Source: JBBTCX01 sp964494205
Lineage (GTDB): Bacteria > Planctomycetota > Phycisphaerae > UBA1845
Assembly (NCBI GenBank): GCA_964494205.1
Contig: CAZBRD010000004.1
Location: 124,001-188,000 of the forward strand
DNA: 64,000 nucleotides
Direction: 5' to 3'
Position numbers and translations under genes: made by a program. Positions 51,833 through 59,215 of the stretch are shown here, piece after piece (the stretch's first letter is position 1; each line of letters opens with the position of its first letter). The notes below the pieces were generated by a model. The model was not told the DNA's origin. It ran no database searches and saw only the letters and a list, made by a program, of their open reading frames with translations.

Positions 51833-52870
51833 ATGTCTCGAGTACGCTCTTATCGCACGGTCTTGAACTGTTTGTTGGGTTTGGCTTCTTTCGTGGCTGC
51901 GATCGCGATTTCCGGTTGCACTCCGATTCCTAGTGACGCTCAGCAAATCAATGGGCCCGAAGATTCGGATCCGGACGGACAATTAGACGCGAACGACAAC
52001 GATCAGAATCCCGCGACAGACGACACGGGGGACACCGTCCCAGCGCTGCCGCCCGACACACCAACTGATGATACCGACGATAACGGCGAGACTGTCAACG
52101 ACAACGTAGATGTCGGCGCGGATGATACACCTCCACCCAATGATGCGGATGACGATTTAGACGTGGCCGAGACTCCATTCGACCCGTTCGAAGAGACTCC
52201 GTTCCTGCCACCGGCTGAGGCGCCCGCCGATCCGAATCCGCCGACAGGTGGAACCGGCGGCAACCCGGACCCACCTGCTCAGGATCCACCAGCGCAAGAC
52301 CCACCGGCCCAGGACCCACCTGCCGAGGACCCACCAGCGGAAGATCCACCGGCTGAAGATCCTCCCGCGGAAGATCCTCCGTCAGGAGAGCATCCGCCTG
52401 AGCAACCGCCAGCCGACTGGCCTGACAACGCTTACTGTGCACCTTCCGAGTTTTGGTTTGATACGTGGGCCGGCTTTGAAGAGCAGGTACTCGTGCTCGT
52501 CAATCAACATCGTGCAGCCGGTGCTAACTGCGGCAGCGCGGGATCGTTCGCCGCGACCACACCGCTCACCATGAATCCGAATCTACGTTGCGCCGCTCGT
52601 GCTCACTCGACAGACATGAATGTCCGTGATTTCTTCTCGCACACCAATCCGGATGGCCAAGGTCCGGGATGGCGAATCACACAATCCGGTTACAGCTTCT
52701 CGTGGTGGGGTGAGAACATTGCTTGGGGATACCCGACACCTGAGTCAGTAGTGTTAGGCTGGATGAACAGCCCCGGCCACTGTGCGAACATCATGAACTC
52801 GAACTTCACCGAAATCGGCGTTGGCTATTACCAGGACAACTACTGGACGCAGGCGTTCGGAAGACCTTAG
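51833..52870 (+). CDS. CAP-domain (SCP/PR1, YkwD-like) lipoprotein with DPPA repeats
   Basis: 345 residues; GGGGGAAAGAC precedes the ATG. Signal and lipobox: LGLASFVAAIAISGCTPIP. Residues about 35-130 are highly acidic (D, N, T, P), then seven to eight copies of the pentapeptide DPPA(Q/E) at about 145-185 form a Pro/Asp spacer. The CAP domain covers about 205-345: VLVLVNQHRAAGANCGSAG, ARAHSTDMNVRDFFSHTNPD, WWGENIAWGY, VVLGWMNSPGHCANIMNSNF and IGVGYYQDNYWTQAFG. His and Glu of the putative active cleft are in place. Surface-anchored, spaced away from the membrane by the repeat stalk; enzymatic activity of bacterial CAP domains is unproven. Confidence 0.9.
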   Translation: MSRVRSYRTVLNCLLGLASFVAAIAISGCTPIPSDAQQINGPEDSDPDGQLDANDNDQNPATDDTGDTVPALPPDTPTDDTDDNGETVNDNVDVGADDTPPPNDADDDLDVAETPFDPFEETPFLPPAEAPADPNPPTGGTGGNPDPPAQDPPAQDPPAQDPPAEDPPAEDPPAEDPPAEDPPSGEHPPEQPPADWPDNAYCAPSEFWFDTWAGFEEQVLVLVNQHRAAGANCGSAGSFAATTPLTMNPNLRCAARAHSTDMNVRDFFSHTNPDGQGPGWRITQSGYSFSWWGENIAWGYPTPESVVLGWMNSPGHCANIMNSNFTEIGVGYYQDNYWTQAFGRP

Positions 52871-52904
52871 CCAACTTCTTAACTAATTAGAAAGTGAGCT
52901 ATGC

Positions 52905-52944
52905 AAAGGTCACGGCATGCTGAAAAGCTGCCGTGACCTTTTTT
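52905..52944 (+). terminator. Intrinsic terminator after the CAP lipoprotein gene
   Basis: AAAGGTCACGGCA at 52905-52917 pairs perfectly (13 bp) with TGCCGTGACCTTT at 52929-52941, followed by T residues to 52944. It insulates the cobalamin-riboswitch unit that starts about 90 bases later. Confidence 0.92.
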
Positions 52945-53033
52945 CATTGACATCACACCATACCCAACTCTAATCTACCTGCGCCTGTTGCAAGCGCTAC
53001 CGCGCGAGCTGCAGGCCGACAATTGAATACATA

Positions 53034-53216
53034 GCGACTGTGGGTGTTCATCAACTCGATGAACCCAAGGGAAGGTGGTGCGAATCCACCGCGGACCCGC
53101 CGCTGTAATCGGGTACGAACGCTGCAATTAGCCATTCGTGAAAAAGGTTAAAACCAACCTCAACGCGGAGAAGGCGCAGTTAGTAGGACGATCCGTGAGC
53201 CAGAAGACCTGCCCGC
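53034..53216 (+). promoter_or_regulatory. Cobalamin riboswitch
   Basis: A hairpin GGGTGTTCATC/GATGAACCC at 53042-53066 is followed by the core GGGAAGGTGGTGCGAATCC (53070-53088) and the B12-box region CCGCGGACCCGCCGCTGTAA (53089-53108). After a variable domain comes GAGCCAGAAGACCTGCC at about 53197-53213, the standard 3-prime half of the adenosylcobalamin-class aptamer. Spacing and order match the family. Ligand binding should turn off the downstream genes, and an intrinsic terminator stands at 53381-53423. Both the CAP gene terminator upstream and the genes downstream show that it controls 53474-56635. Confidence 0.92.
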
Positions 53217-53312
53217 CGTCGCCAATGTTGATGGGACGCTCTCGGTGTTTGGAGCGTCGCGATCAGCGGCGACACAAGTTCGCGCTTTCTCTGATCTGTT
53301 GGATCGGTTCGC

Positions 53313-53338
53313 TGTGCCGAGAATCCCTTCTCGGCACA
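53313..53338. repeat. GTGCCGAGAA/TTCTCGGCAC inverted repeat inside the riboswitch leader
   Basis: TGTGCCGAGAA and TTCTCGGCACA around TCCC; no T-run, so not a terminator itself. Same family as 51575-51600. Confidence 0.7.
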
Positions 53339-53380
53339 CGATTGACCATGAAAGCTCGAACTCGCATGTGACGACCTCTT

Positions 53381-53423
53381 ATCCCGACGTTTCGTTCATT
53401 CGATGCGTCGGGATTTTTCTTTT
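53381..53423 (+). terminator. Intrinsic terminator between riboswitch and first gene (attenuator)
   Basis: ATCCCGACG at 53381-53389 pairs with CGTCGGGAT at 53406-53414, followed by TTTTTCTTTT. It sits about 165 bases after the aptamer and 50 bases before the first ATG, the position of a riboswitch expression platform. Confidence 0.8.
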
Positions 53424-53473
53424 GGTTCCGCGTTGATCCGCGAGGTTCGGACGGCGAGGAGGTAGGAGGTCGT

Positions 53474-54616
53474 ATGTCGGTCTTTTCACACCGCTCAAAT
53501 GTGCTTTCCGGAAAAAAGAAGCAAACAGTTTTCTCAGCGTTATTGATAGTCCCCCTTTTCGCCGCGGCTGTTACTACTGCCCGGGCCGATCTCTTCAACG
53601 AATATGACTATTTCGGCGCTTTTGGCGTCCCGCCCGACACCTACGCATTTGACGTCCTGCCCGATGGCCGACTCGTCACGGTTTCCGGCGACCACGTTTT
53701 CGTTGAATCCAACCTGCTTTCCCGCGACTTTGTCGACCTGGGCCAACTCCCCGCCGGCGACATCGGTTCCTTCGGCGTCGCGTTTCTTCGAGTGTCACCT
53801 GATGGCACAAGAATCGCCATCGGCAACAACGGCGGCGCGACGTTTTCAAACTATCAGGTCGGTGTCTTCACGTTCCCGACACTGACGGGAACTTGGTTCG
53901 ACGTCAACCACTTCGACGCGGAGTGGTACAATAACACTTTCCTGGCGCTGACCACCAGCAGCAGCGACGTGACAATGCTTGACACCGCAAGCCCGAACCC
54001 GGCCAGCCCCATCAATCCCGTCATCGTCTCCAACGTCAGCGGCGCCTCAGCCGGTATCACTTTCGATGCGAGTGGAAACCTTTACACCGGCGACGGCTTC
54101 TCCCCTACCGACACGGGCGTGATCAAAGCATTCTCACCTTTGCAATGGTTGCCCGCTCTCACCGGCGGACAGGCTGCGGACTTTCAAACCGGCGGCACCA
54201 CCATTGTTGACATACTCTCCGCCGCATCGCTGGGCTTCGATGCCGAAGGCAATCTTCACGTCGCAGGCGGGGATTTCGTTGGCGGCGCCGACGTGGATTT
54301 CGTCGCCCTGGCCAATGGCAACAACGTTCAATCAGCCCTGAACGGCGGCGGTCCCATCGATGTGCTGAACGCGTCGCAACTTCGCCGCCTCGATCCGGAA
54401 CCGGCGAACCCGTTCAATTTCTACAACACGAATCACAACCTGATCACCGGAGAGCTGTACGTCCAGGACTTCGGCTCACCTGTAGTGCACGTGTACAGCG
54501 CGGGCTCACCGGTGCCGACAGCCTCCACGTGGGGCCTCGTCATTATGGCTGGCTTGCTACTGGTTGCCGCCAGAATCACGTTCCCGCGTTTTCACGCGCG
54601 AACGCAGTCCGCGTGA
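53474..54616 (+). CDS. Secreted beta-propeller-like protein with exosortase-type C-terminal sorting signal
   Basis: 380 residues; GGAGG lies a few bases before the ATG. Signal peptide QTVFSALLIVPLFAAAVTTA then RADLFNEY. The mature part reads as repeating beta blades: FDVLPDGRLVTVSGDHVFV, LRVSPDGTRIAIGNNGGATF, ITFDASGNLYTGDGF, LGFDAEGNLHVAGGDFVGG and NHNLITGELYVQDFG. The C-terminus VPTASTWGLVIMAGLLLVAA plus a basic end (PRFHAR) has the three-part layout of PEP-CTERM/IPTL-CTERM sorting signals, which exosortases process. It is the first gene behind the cobalamin riboswitch. In Bacteroides a propeller lipoprotein (BtuG) binds B12 at the surface; the same job here is an inference. Confidence 0.8.
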   Translation: MSVFSHRSNVLSGKKKQTVFSALLIVPLFAAAVTTARADLFNEYDYFGAFGVPPDTYAFDVLPDGRLVTVSGDHVFVESNLLSRDFVDLGQLPAGDIGSFGVAFLRVSPDGTRIAIGNNGGATFSNYQVGVFTFPTLTGTWFDVNHFDAEWYNNTFLALTTSSSDVTMLDTASPNPASPINPVIVSNVSGASAGITFDASGNLYTGDGFSPTDTGVIKAFSPLQWLPALTGGQAADFQTGGTTIVDILSAASLGFDAEGNLHVAGGDFVGGADVDFVALANGNNVQSALNGGGPIDVLNASQLRRLDPEPANPFNFYNTNHNLITGELYVQDFGSPVVHVYSAGSPVPTASTWGLVIMAGLLLVAARITFPRFHARTQSA

Positions 54617-54668
54617 GCTGTCGTGCCATGAATCGTTTGAGAGTTGTGGGCATGAAAGGCGATTTCGC

Positions 54669-55865
54669 GTGATTTCCAAATACAACCATCGTCTCGCGCG
54701 AAACCCCTTCACGGGGCCAGCTAAGCTGTCTGTGTTAATCGCAGTCGGCGTCGGCAGCTTGTTATCATCACAGGCACCTTGCGTGGCTGGTACGCCCTTC
54801 GCTGCTACCATTGTTGACTACACACCCGCACCCGGGCAATTCGTCAACAACGCGACCTTCAACGATCCGTTGGCCGCGATTGGTCCACCCGAAGGTAACG
54901 GCATCATCGATGGCAATGATCTGGGTGTTGTCACCCTCGGCGGGTTTGGCGGTACTATCGTCTTGAAATTCGATCACACGGTGCTCGACGACCCGGCTAA
55001 TCCATATGGCCTCGATGCGATCGTATTCGGCAATTCGTTTTGGGTCGGCGGCAACCCCAATCGCCGCTGGGCCGAGTGCGCCTACATCGAAATAAGTCTC
55101 GACGCCAATCACAACGGCCAACCCGACGATTCGTGGTTCCTCATCCCGGGTTCTCATCTCGATGACCCAATCGAGCAGGAAGAGACGCAAACGTGGGATC
55201 GCAACGTGGCTGACATGACATATCCGCCCGCCAATGCCGCGTGGATTCCGTTGCCAATGCCTGACACTTGGTCAACGACAGCCTTGCATCTGCCGCCCGC
55301 GATGTTCGATTCGTCAATAGTCACAAATCCGAATGGCACGAGCGCGACCGTCGAAGGAATCTTCGGCTACGCGGACTTGTCCCCGACTCTCATACTTGGC
55401 GATCTGGATGCGGACGACATCATCGACGATCCGTTTGCATCACCCGATCTGTTCTACACCGTTCCTGACGACCCATGGGACGTCGGCGTAACGTCCGGGT
55501 CAGGCGGCGGCGATGCATTCGACATCGCATGGGCCACCGACGTGGAAACAGGCGACCCCGCTAACCTGCCCGGCTTCGATTTCATTCGCATCACCAACGC
55601 AGTGAACGCCATCAACGGACCGCTCGGTGAAAAATCAACCGAAATCGATGCTGTCTCTGATGTTCACCCCGAACCGTACGGCGATGTCACCGGCGATGGT
55701 TTGACAGACTTAACCGATTTCATGGATTGGCCGGCATGTCAAACTTCGCCGAATGAGCTCAACATCTTAGCGCCCATCGACTGTCTGCTCTTTGACCACA
55801 ACCTCGACTCCGATGTCGACATGGTGGATTTCATCGCGTTTCAGCAATCAATCACCGGATCATGA
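54669..55865 (+). CDS. Secreted protein with dockerin-like tail, cobalamin-riboswitch operon
   Basis: 398 residues from the GTG at 54669 (AAGGCG seven bases upstream); the frame opens at 54564 inside the previous gene. Signal peptide LSVLIAVGVGSLLSSQAPCVA. The main domain has the sequence VDYTPAPGQFVNNATFNDPL, GGTIVLKFDHTVLDDPANPY, GLDAIVFGNSFWVGG and EISLDANHNGQPDDSWFLIP, a pattern I associate with secreted cell-surface proteins in B12-controlled loci of other phyla. The C-terminus has two dockerin-like calcium-loop segments, GDVTGDGLTDLTDFMDW and DHNLDSDVDMVDFIAFQ. Probably extracellular, docking to a partner. Its stop overlaps the next start (ATGA). Confidence 0.8.
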   Translation: MISKYNHRLARNPFTGPAKLSVLIAVGVGSLLSSQAPCVAGTPFAATIVDYTPAPGQFVNNATFNDPLAAIGPPEGNGIIDGNDLGVVTLGGFGGTIVLKFDHTVLDDPANPYGLDAIVFGNSFWVGGNPNRRWAECAYIEISLDANHNGQPDDSWFLIPGSHLDDPIEQEETQTWDRNVADMTYPPANAAWIPLPMPDTWSTTALHLPPAMFDSSIVTNPNGTSATVEGIFGYADLSPTLILGDLDADDIIDDPFASPDLFYTVPDDPWDVGVTSGSGGGDAFDIAWATDVETGDPANLPGFDFIRITNAVNAINGPLGEKSTEIDAVSDVHPEPYGDVTGDGLTDLTDFMDWPACQTSPNELNILAPIDCLLFDHNLDSDVDMVDFIAFQQSITGS

Positions 55866-56635
55866 ATTCAAAACGCGCATTCACCTTGCTCGAAGTCCTC
55901 ATTGTCGTAGGTGTCCTTGCGCTCCTATTCTCGCTGCTTATCCCGGGCCTCAGCAGCGCCCGAGCCCAGGCGAAACGTACGACATGTGCCTCCAACATTC
56001 GTCAGCTCGCCCTAGCCAACACTATGTACGCACAGGAGAACAAGAGCCGTTGTGTGCCCGGTGCGGCTGACTTCGTCGCGAATCTCAAACGCTGGCACGG
56101 CTCGCGAGCGACGACCTCTCAACCCTTCGACTCCGCAAACGGTCCGCTGGTGCCATACATTGGCACCGATCACGCGATCCGCGATTGCCCCGCCCTCGAC
56201 GACTTCCGCACCAACGCCGGCGCATTCGAACGCGGCTGCGGCGGTTACGGATACAACAACGCATACATAGGAGTTCAGGGACGAGCGATGGCAGGCGGCT
56301 TCACGATCGAATCCGACAAGACCGGAACCATCCTGGAGCGCATCAAGAACCCCGCTGACACCCTCATGTTCTCGGACACAGCCTTCGCCTCAGCCGGGCT
56401 TATCGAATACAGCTTCGCCGAGCCTCGTTTTCAACCGGCCACCGACTTCCGCGCCGACCCCTCCATTCACTTCCGACATTCGCTCCAATCCAACATCGCA
56501 TGGTCGGATGGGCACGTTTCCCCCGAACGCCGCACCTTTACCTGGTCCAGCGGCCTATACGAGGGCGATCCCGCCAAACTCAACCTTGGCTGGCTCGGAG
56601 ACGCCGATAACAACTCACTCTTCGATCTCGAATAA
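55862..56635 (+). CDS. Type II secretion-like pseudopilin with H-X9-DG motif
   Basis: 257 residues, ATG overlapping the previous stop by four bases. The prepilin signature is RAFTLLEVLIVVGVLALLFS, cleaved by a prepilin peptidase before the Phe, followed by the N-terminal helix SSARAQAKRTTCASNIRQLA. Near the C-terminus FRHSLQSNIAWSDGHV gives His, nine residues, then Asp-Gly, the H-X9-DG motif that marks a large planctomycete/verrucomicrobial pseudopilin family. Residues 60-200 form a globular domain. These proteins are usually present in many copies per genome and are of unknown role; here the gene is translationally coupled to a B12-riboswitch-controlled secreted protein, suggesting a part in its export or display. 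Confidence 0.88.
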   Translation: MNSKRAFTLLEVLIVVGVLALLFSLLIPGLSSARAQAKRTTCASNIRQLALANTMYAQENKSRCVPGAADFVANLKRWHGSRATTSQPFDSANGPLVPYIGTDHAIRDCPALDDFRTNAGAFERGCGGYGYNNAYIGVQGRAMAGGFTIESDKTGTILERIKNPADTLMFSDTAFASAGLIEYSFAEPRFQPATDFRADPSIHFRHSLQSNIAWSDGHVSPERRTFTWSSGLYEGDPAKLNLGWLGDADNNSLFDLE

Positions 56636-56915
56636 TGCACCGCTGCTTTACGGACGTCGGAACCAAATACAGTCCACAAGGTTGGCGGCGGCCATGTGAT
56701 ATTTGAACACCGGGACTTGTAGGCAAACGTCAGAAAGTTGGTAGTTGGGTGGGGAAAATTGGGTAATAGTACCCAAGTCGATTGATTGCCCAATCGGAAT
56801 TGCCACCGATCAACTTTGGATTTTGAGAAGGGAAACGAAATGCAACATACACAAGTCATTTATTAAAAATAACTTATAAACATTTCGATGAAATGCTGCG
56901 ATTATTCTAAAGTCG
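56636..56915. other. 280-base spacer after the riboswitch operon
   Basis: Left part of the 650-base gap between 56635 and 57286. It has an AT-rich stretch around 56850-56905 just before the sigma-54-like promoter, which could hold an enhancer site. No terminator with a clear T-run is visible behind the pseudopilin gene. Confidence 0.4.
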
Positions 56916-56931
56916 TGGCACGCCCCTTGTA
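56916..56931 (+). promoter_or_regulatory. Sigma-54-type promoter candidate
   Basis: TGGCACG at 56916-56922, four bases, TTGTA at 56927-56931. The -24 half is a full match to the sigma-54 consensus TGGCACG-N4-TTGC(A/T); the -12 half has GT in place of GC. Predicted start about 56943, giving a leader of about 340 bases before the histidine kinase ATG. Confidence 0.6.
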
Positions 56932-57005
56932 ATAGTTTATTTCACCGAGGGATTGAGAAACCAAGATCGTCCGAGATGACTTAATGGGGGGTTGGACGGA
57001 CGGCA

Positions 57006-57126
57006 GTGTCTCATCCCAAGGGGGACACAGCTTCATCCTCTGCGGGCGACCCGCCACGACGTGGACCCGCGATACTCTACGGGGGAGATGAGTATCGCGA
57101 GAATACCACGACGGTGGCGGGTAGCC
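57006..57126 (+). ncRNA. Structured leader RNA candidate upstream of the histidine kinase
   Basis: First hairpin GTGTC/GACAC at 57006-57010 and 57024-57028. Then a long interrupted stem: GGC 57045-57047 with GCC 57124-57126; CCCGCCAC 57050-57057 with GTGGCGGG 57114-57121; CGTGG 57060-57064 with CCACG 57106-57110; CGCGATACTC 57068-57077 with GAGTATCGCG 57090-57099, loop 57078-57089 with GGGGG. A five-base T-run follows at 57128, so it may end transcription. CTCATC (57010-57015) could pair with GATGAG in the apical region. I match it to no known RNA class. Confidence 0.6.
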
Positions 57127-57285
57127 GTTTTTACGCATCTATTTTGGTTCAACATACCTGCCTTTACCTAGTCAACCATCTTGCAGAACTCGCTAACGCG
57201 CCTCAAAACAATCCGCCGATACCTGTGAAATGTTACGAATAAACGATTCGTCATTTTCACGTCACAGGGGGCGAGGGTTAGTTGT

Positions 57286-58113
57286 ATGAACTCAAGACCA
57301 ACCACCCGGACAAGATCTGTTTCCGAACCCCCGCAGCAAACGTATCAACCCCCCCCGCTGACTCCCCTGGAAGAAGAAATCAATCGCCTGCAATCTCGAC
57401 TCGACCGACTCAAAGCCGAAGTAGACCAAGCCCGCCGATTAGCCGTTCTAGGTTCCGTCACTATCAAAATCGCACATGAGTTCCGCAATTGGACTACGCC
57501 TGTTTTGAATCGAGTGAAGATCGCACTCGAAACCAACAGCGAGGAAGACATACAAAAAGCGTTGAAGGTCACGCAAAACGCGGTGAAAGTCCTCTGCAAC
57601 TTTGCGGAGCACATCCTCTCGCTCGGCTCCGCACGTCAGGCCAACCGTGAATCTGTTTGCCTACGCGATGCGGTCGAATCAACCAGGAACGGCATGTGCC
57701 GCGAATTCGAAAAAGACGGGATCAAGTTTGTAAACGATGTGCCGGAACAAACACGAGTCTTCATCGATTCACTACAGATCCAGCAGGTCTTCTTCGTGCT
57801 CTTCAACAACGCACAAGATGCTTTCACGAAGTCGCGGAAAACCGGACGCGTCGTCGTCAATGCAGAGAGAAGCGGTGAACGCGTTTTGGTATCCATCAGA
57901 GATACGGGACCTGGAGTACCCAAGGAACTATTGGAACGGCTTTTTGAACCGTTCGAGACAAGCAAGAGCATTCAAGATGGCAAAGGCAACATCGGCATCG
58001 GCCTCACTGTATGCCGCGAGCTCGTGGAGGAAAATGATGGTGTTATATCAGTAGCCAGCGAAGAAGGCGTAGGCACGACGTTTACGATCGACTTACCCGC
58101 TGGCCGCGCCTGA
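57286..58113 (+). CDS. Sensorless NtrB-like histidine kinase
   Basis: 275 residues. A Pro-rich N-terminus leads into a coiled coil (LEEEINRLQSRLDRLKAEVD, about 28-50). The phosphorylated His is His64 in KIAHEFRNWTTPVLNRV; the catalytic domain has the N box FFVLFNNAQDAF, G1 RDTGPGVP, F box LFEPFET and G2 GNIGIGLTVCRELV. There is no PAS, GAF, HAMP or membrane segment, so the signal must come through the coiled coil or a partner. No response regulator is adjacent. NtrB-type kinases often act on sigma-54 activators, in line with the sigma-54-like promoter upstream. Expression probably depends on the structured leader. Confidence 0.88.
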   Translation: MNSRPTTRTRSVSEPPQQTYQPPPLTPLEEEINRLQSRLDRLKAEVDQARRLAVLGSVTIKIAHEFRNWTTPVLNRVKIALETNSEEDIQKALKVTQNAVKVLCNFAEHILSLGSARQANRESVCLRDAVESTRNGMCREFEKDGIKFVNDVPEQTRVFIDSLQIQQVFFVLFNNAQDAFTKSRKTGRVVVNAERSGERVLVSIRDTGPGVPKELLERLFEPFETSKSIQDGKGNIGIGLTVCRELVEENDGVISVASEEGVGTTFTIDLPAGRA

Positions 58114-58186
58114 TCTTTCTTGTCGCAGTCGATGTAGCAGAATTAGCGGCGCGACCCGCTTTTGGCCTCGAATTTACATTATTAGT

Positions 58187-58220
58187 TACTTTGTGTCTTG
58201 GTGCCTTCGTGGTTCATCAA
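58187..58220. repeat. R5 phrase, copy 3
   Basis: TTACTTTGTGTCTTGGTGCC then TTCGTGGTTCATCAAG; see 35400 and 51609. Confidence 0.55.
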
Positions 58221-58222
58221 GA

Positions 58223-58522
58223 TCAAGACTTCGCCGCTTCCAGTTTTGCGATCTGCGTCGAGTCATCCACGATCAGAAGTGTTTCTTCCCCATCAACCTT
58301 GCGCAGCACCAACCGCTTTAGCCATAGCTTGTCGTGCTTGCCGTGCGCGAACCAGCTACCCGTCGGTCGAACTACCCAATCCACGACCGTCCCCGCGACC
58401 TCGACCTCCATCGGACTCCCCCGCCGATCGATCTTTTGCCGCACGCAGACCGGTGTCCCCGGAGGAAACTTGGCCTCGATCAACTGACTCCACTCTGCTT
58501 CTTGTTCAAACAAGTTTGACAT
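58223..58522 (-). CDS. Small hypothetical protein
   Basis: 99 residues. It reads as a compact beta domain: FPPGTPVCVRQKIDRRGSPM, EVEVAGTVVDWVVRPTGSWF, KLWLKRLVLRKVDGEETLLI. A helix at each end. No Cys pairs, signal or membrane segment, and no family I recognise; the strand pattern would suit a small SH3-like barrel. It lies 12 bases downstream of the HAD hydrolase gene on the same strand, so the two are probably co-transcribed. No good ribosome-binding site is visible. Confidence 0.6.
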   Translation of the reverse strand: MSNLFEQEAEWSQLIEAKFPPGTPVCVRQKIDRRGSPMEVEVAGTVVDWVVRPTGSWFAHGKHDKLWLKRLVLRKVDGEETLLIVDDSTQIAKLEAAKS

Positions 58523-58534
58523 TGGTTTACGTGC

Positions 58535-59215
58535 TTACAAGGCCGCCTCTGCAAACTCCATGAGAGACCCAAACGTCCCCATCGGTTTCACATCTTGCCG
58601 CGCGGAGTCGTTGTATCGATTGATCCACACAAAGGCAAGCCCAAGCTCTTTCGCCGGAATCCCATCGTGGTATTGACTCTGCGCCACGTGCACCACTTCG
58701 TCGCGCGAAGCATGTTGCTCCAGCATTCGCCGAAAGTGCGCATGATTCGGCTTATACGCCCGTACATCTTCCGCAGCCACCAGAAAATCGATCGGCACCT
58801 CCAACAATTTCGCGGTCCCCGCGAACAGATCCCGATCGATGTTCGACAGCACGCCTAACTTGAATCGCGTCTTTAACTTCCTGAGCGCCGCCACCGTATC
58901 TGCAAACGGGGGCCATGTCGTCAACGAATCGGCAAACTTCGGTCGCCAACCCTCGCGGAATTTCAACCCGCGACGCGTCACAGCCCTCTCGCACGATTCC
59001 GCCAGCACCTCGCGATATTTGCGATACGGTTCAGCCTCGACCTCAGCCTCCGCTCGCAAATACTCCTCGAACAATTCATCAAGCTGCTCACGCTTCGCGT
59101 CAACGACACCCGCATCAATCGCCCGCCGCAGCCCAGTCTTCCAATCGATCAACGTGCCGTAGCAATCAAGCGTCAGCACTCTCGCGCGTGCGATGGCGTT
59201 AGCGAACTCGTTCAT
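58535..59215 (-). CDS. HAD-superfamily hydrolase (haloacid dehalogenase type II-like)
   Basis: 226 residues from the ATG at 59215 (AAAGGGA upstream; frame open to 59248). Motif I is LTLDCYGTLIDW with nucleophile Asp; motif II LGVLSNID with Ser/Asn; motif III Lys in VRAYKPNHAHF; motif IV VAQSQYHDGIPA has a weakly conserved acidic site. A helical cap (about 25-95) marks subclass I. The DxYGT opening is typical of the haloacid dehalogenase-like branch. Likely a phosphatase or dehalogenase of small substrates; which one cannot be told from the sequence. Downstream partner is the small protein at 58223. Confidence 0.87.
   Translation of the reverse strand: MNEFANAIARARVLTLDCYGTLIDWKTGLRRAIDAGVVDAKREQLDELFEEYLRAEAEVEAEPYRKYREVLAESCERAVTRRGLKFREGWRPKFADSLTTWPPFADTVAALRKLKTRFKLGVLSNIDRDLFAGTAKLLEVPIDFLVAAEDVRAYKPNHAHFRRMLEQHASRDEVVHVAQSQYHDGIPAKELGLAFVWINRYNDSARQDVKPMGTFGSLMEFAEAAL

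Noticed and set aside
57050..57121. Mini-ykkC (guanidine-II) riboswitch
   Set aside because: Two CCAC-GAC-GTGG-like hairpins and ACGA words suggested it, but the loops are not the ACGR tetraloops of that class and the longer nested stem explains the sequence better.
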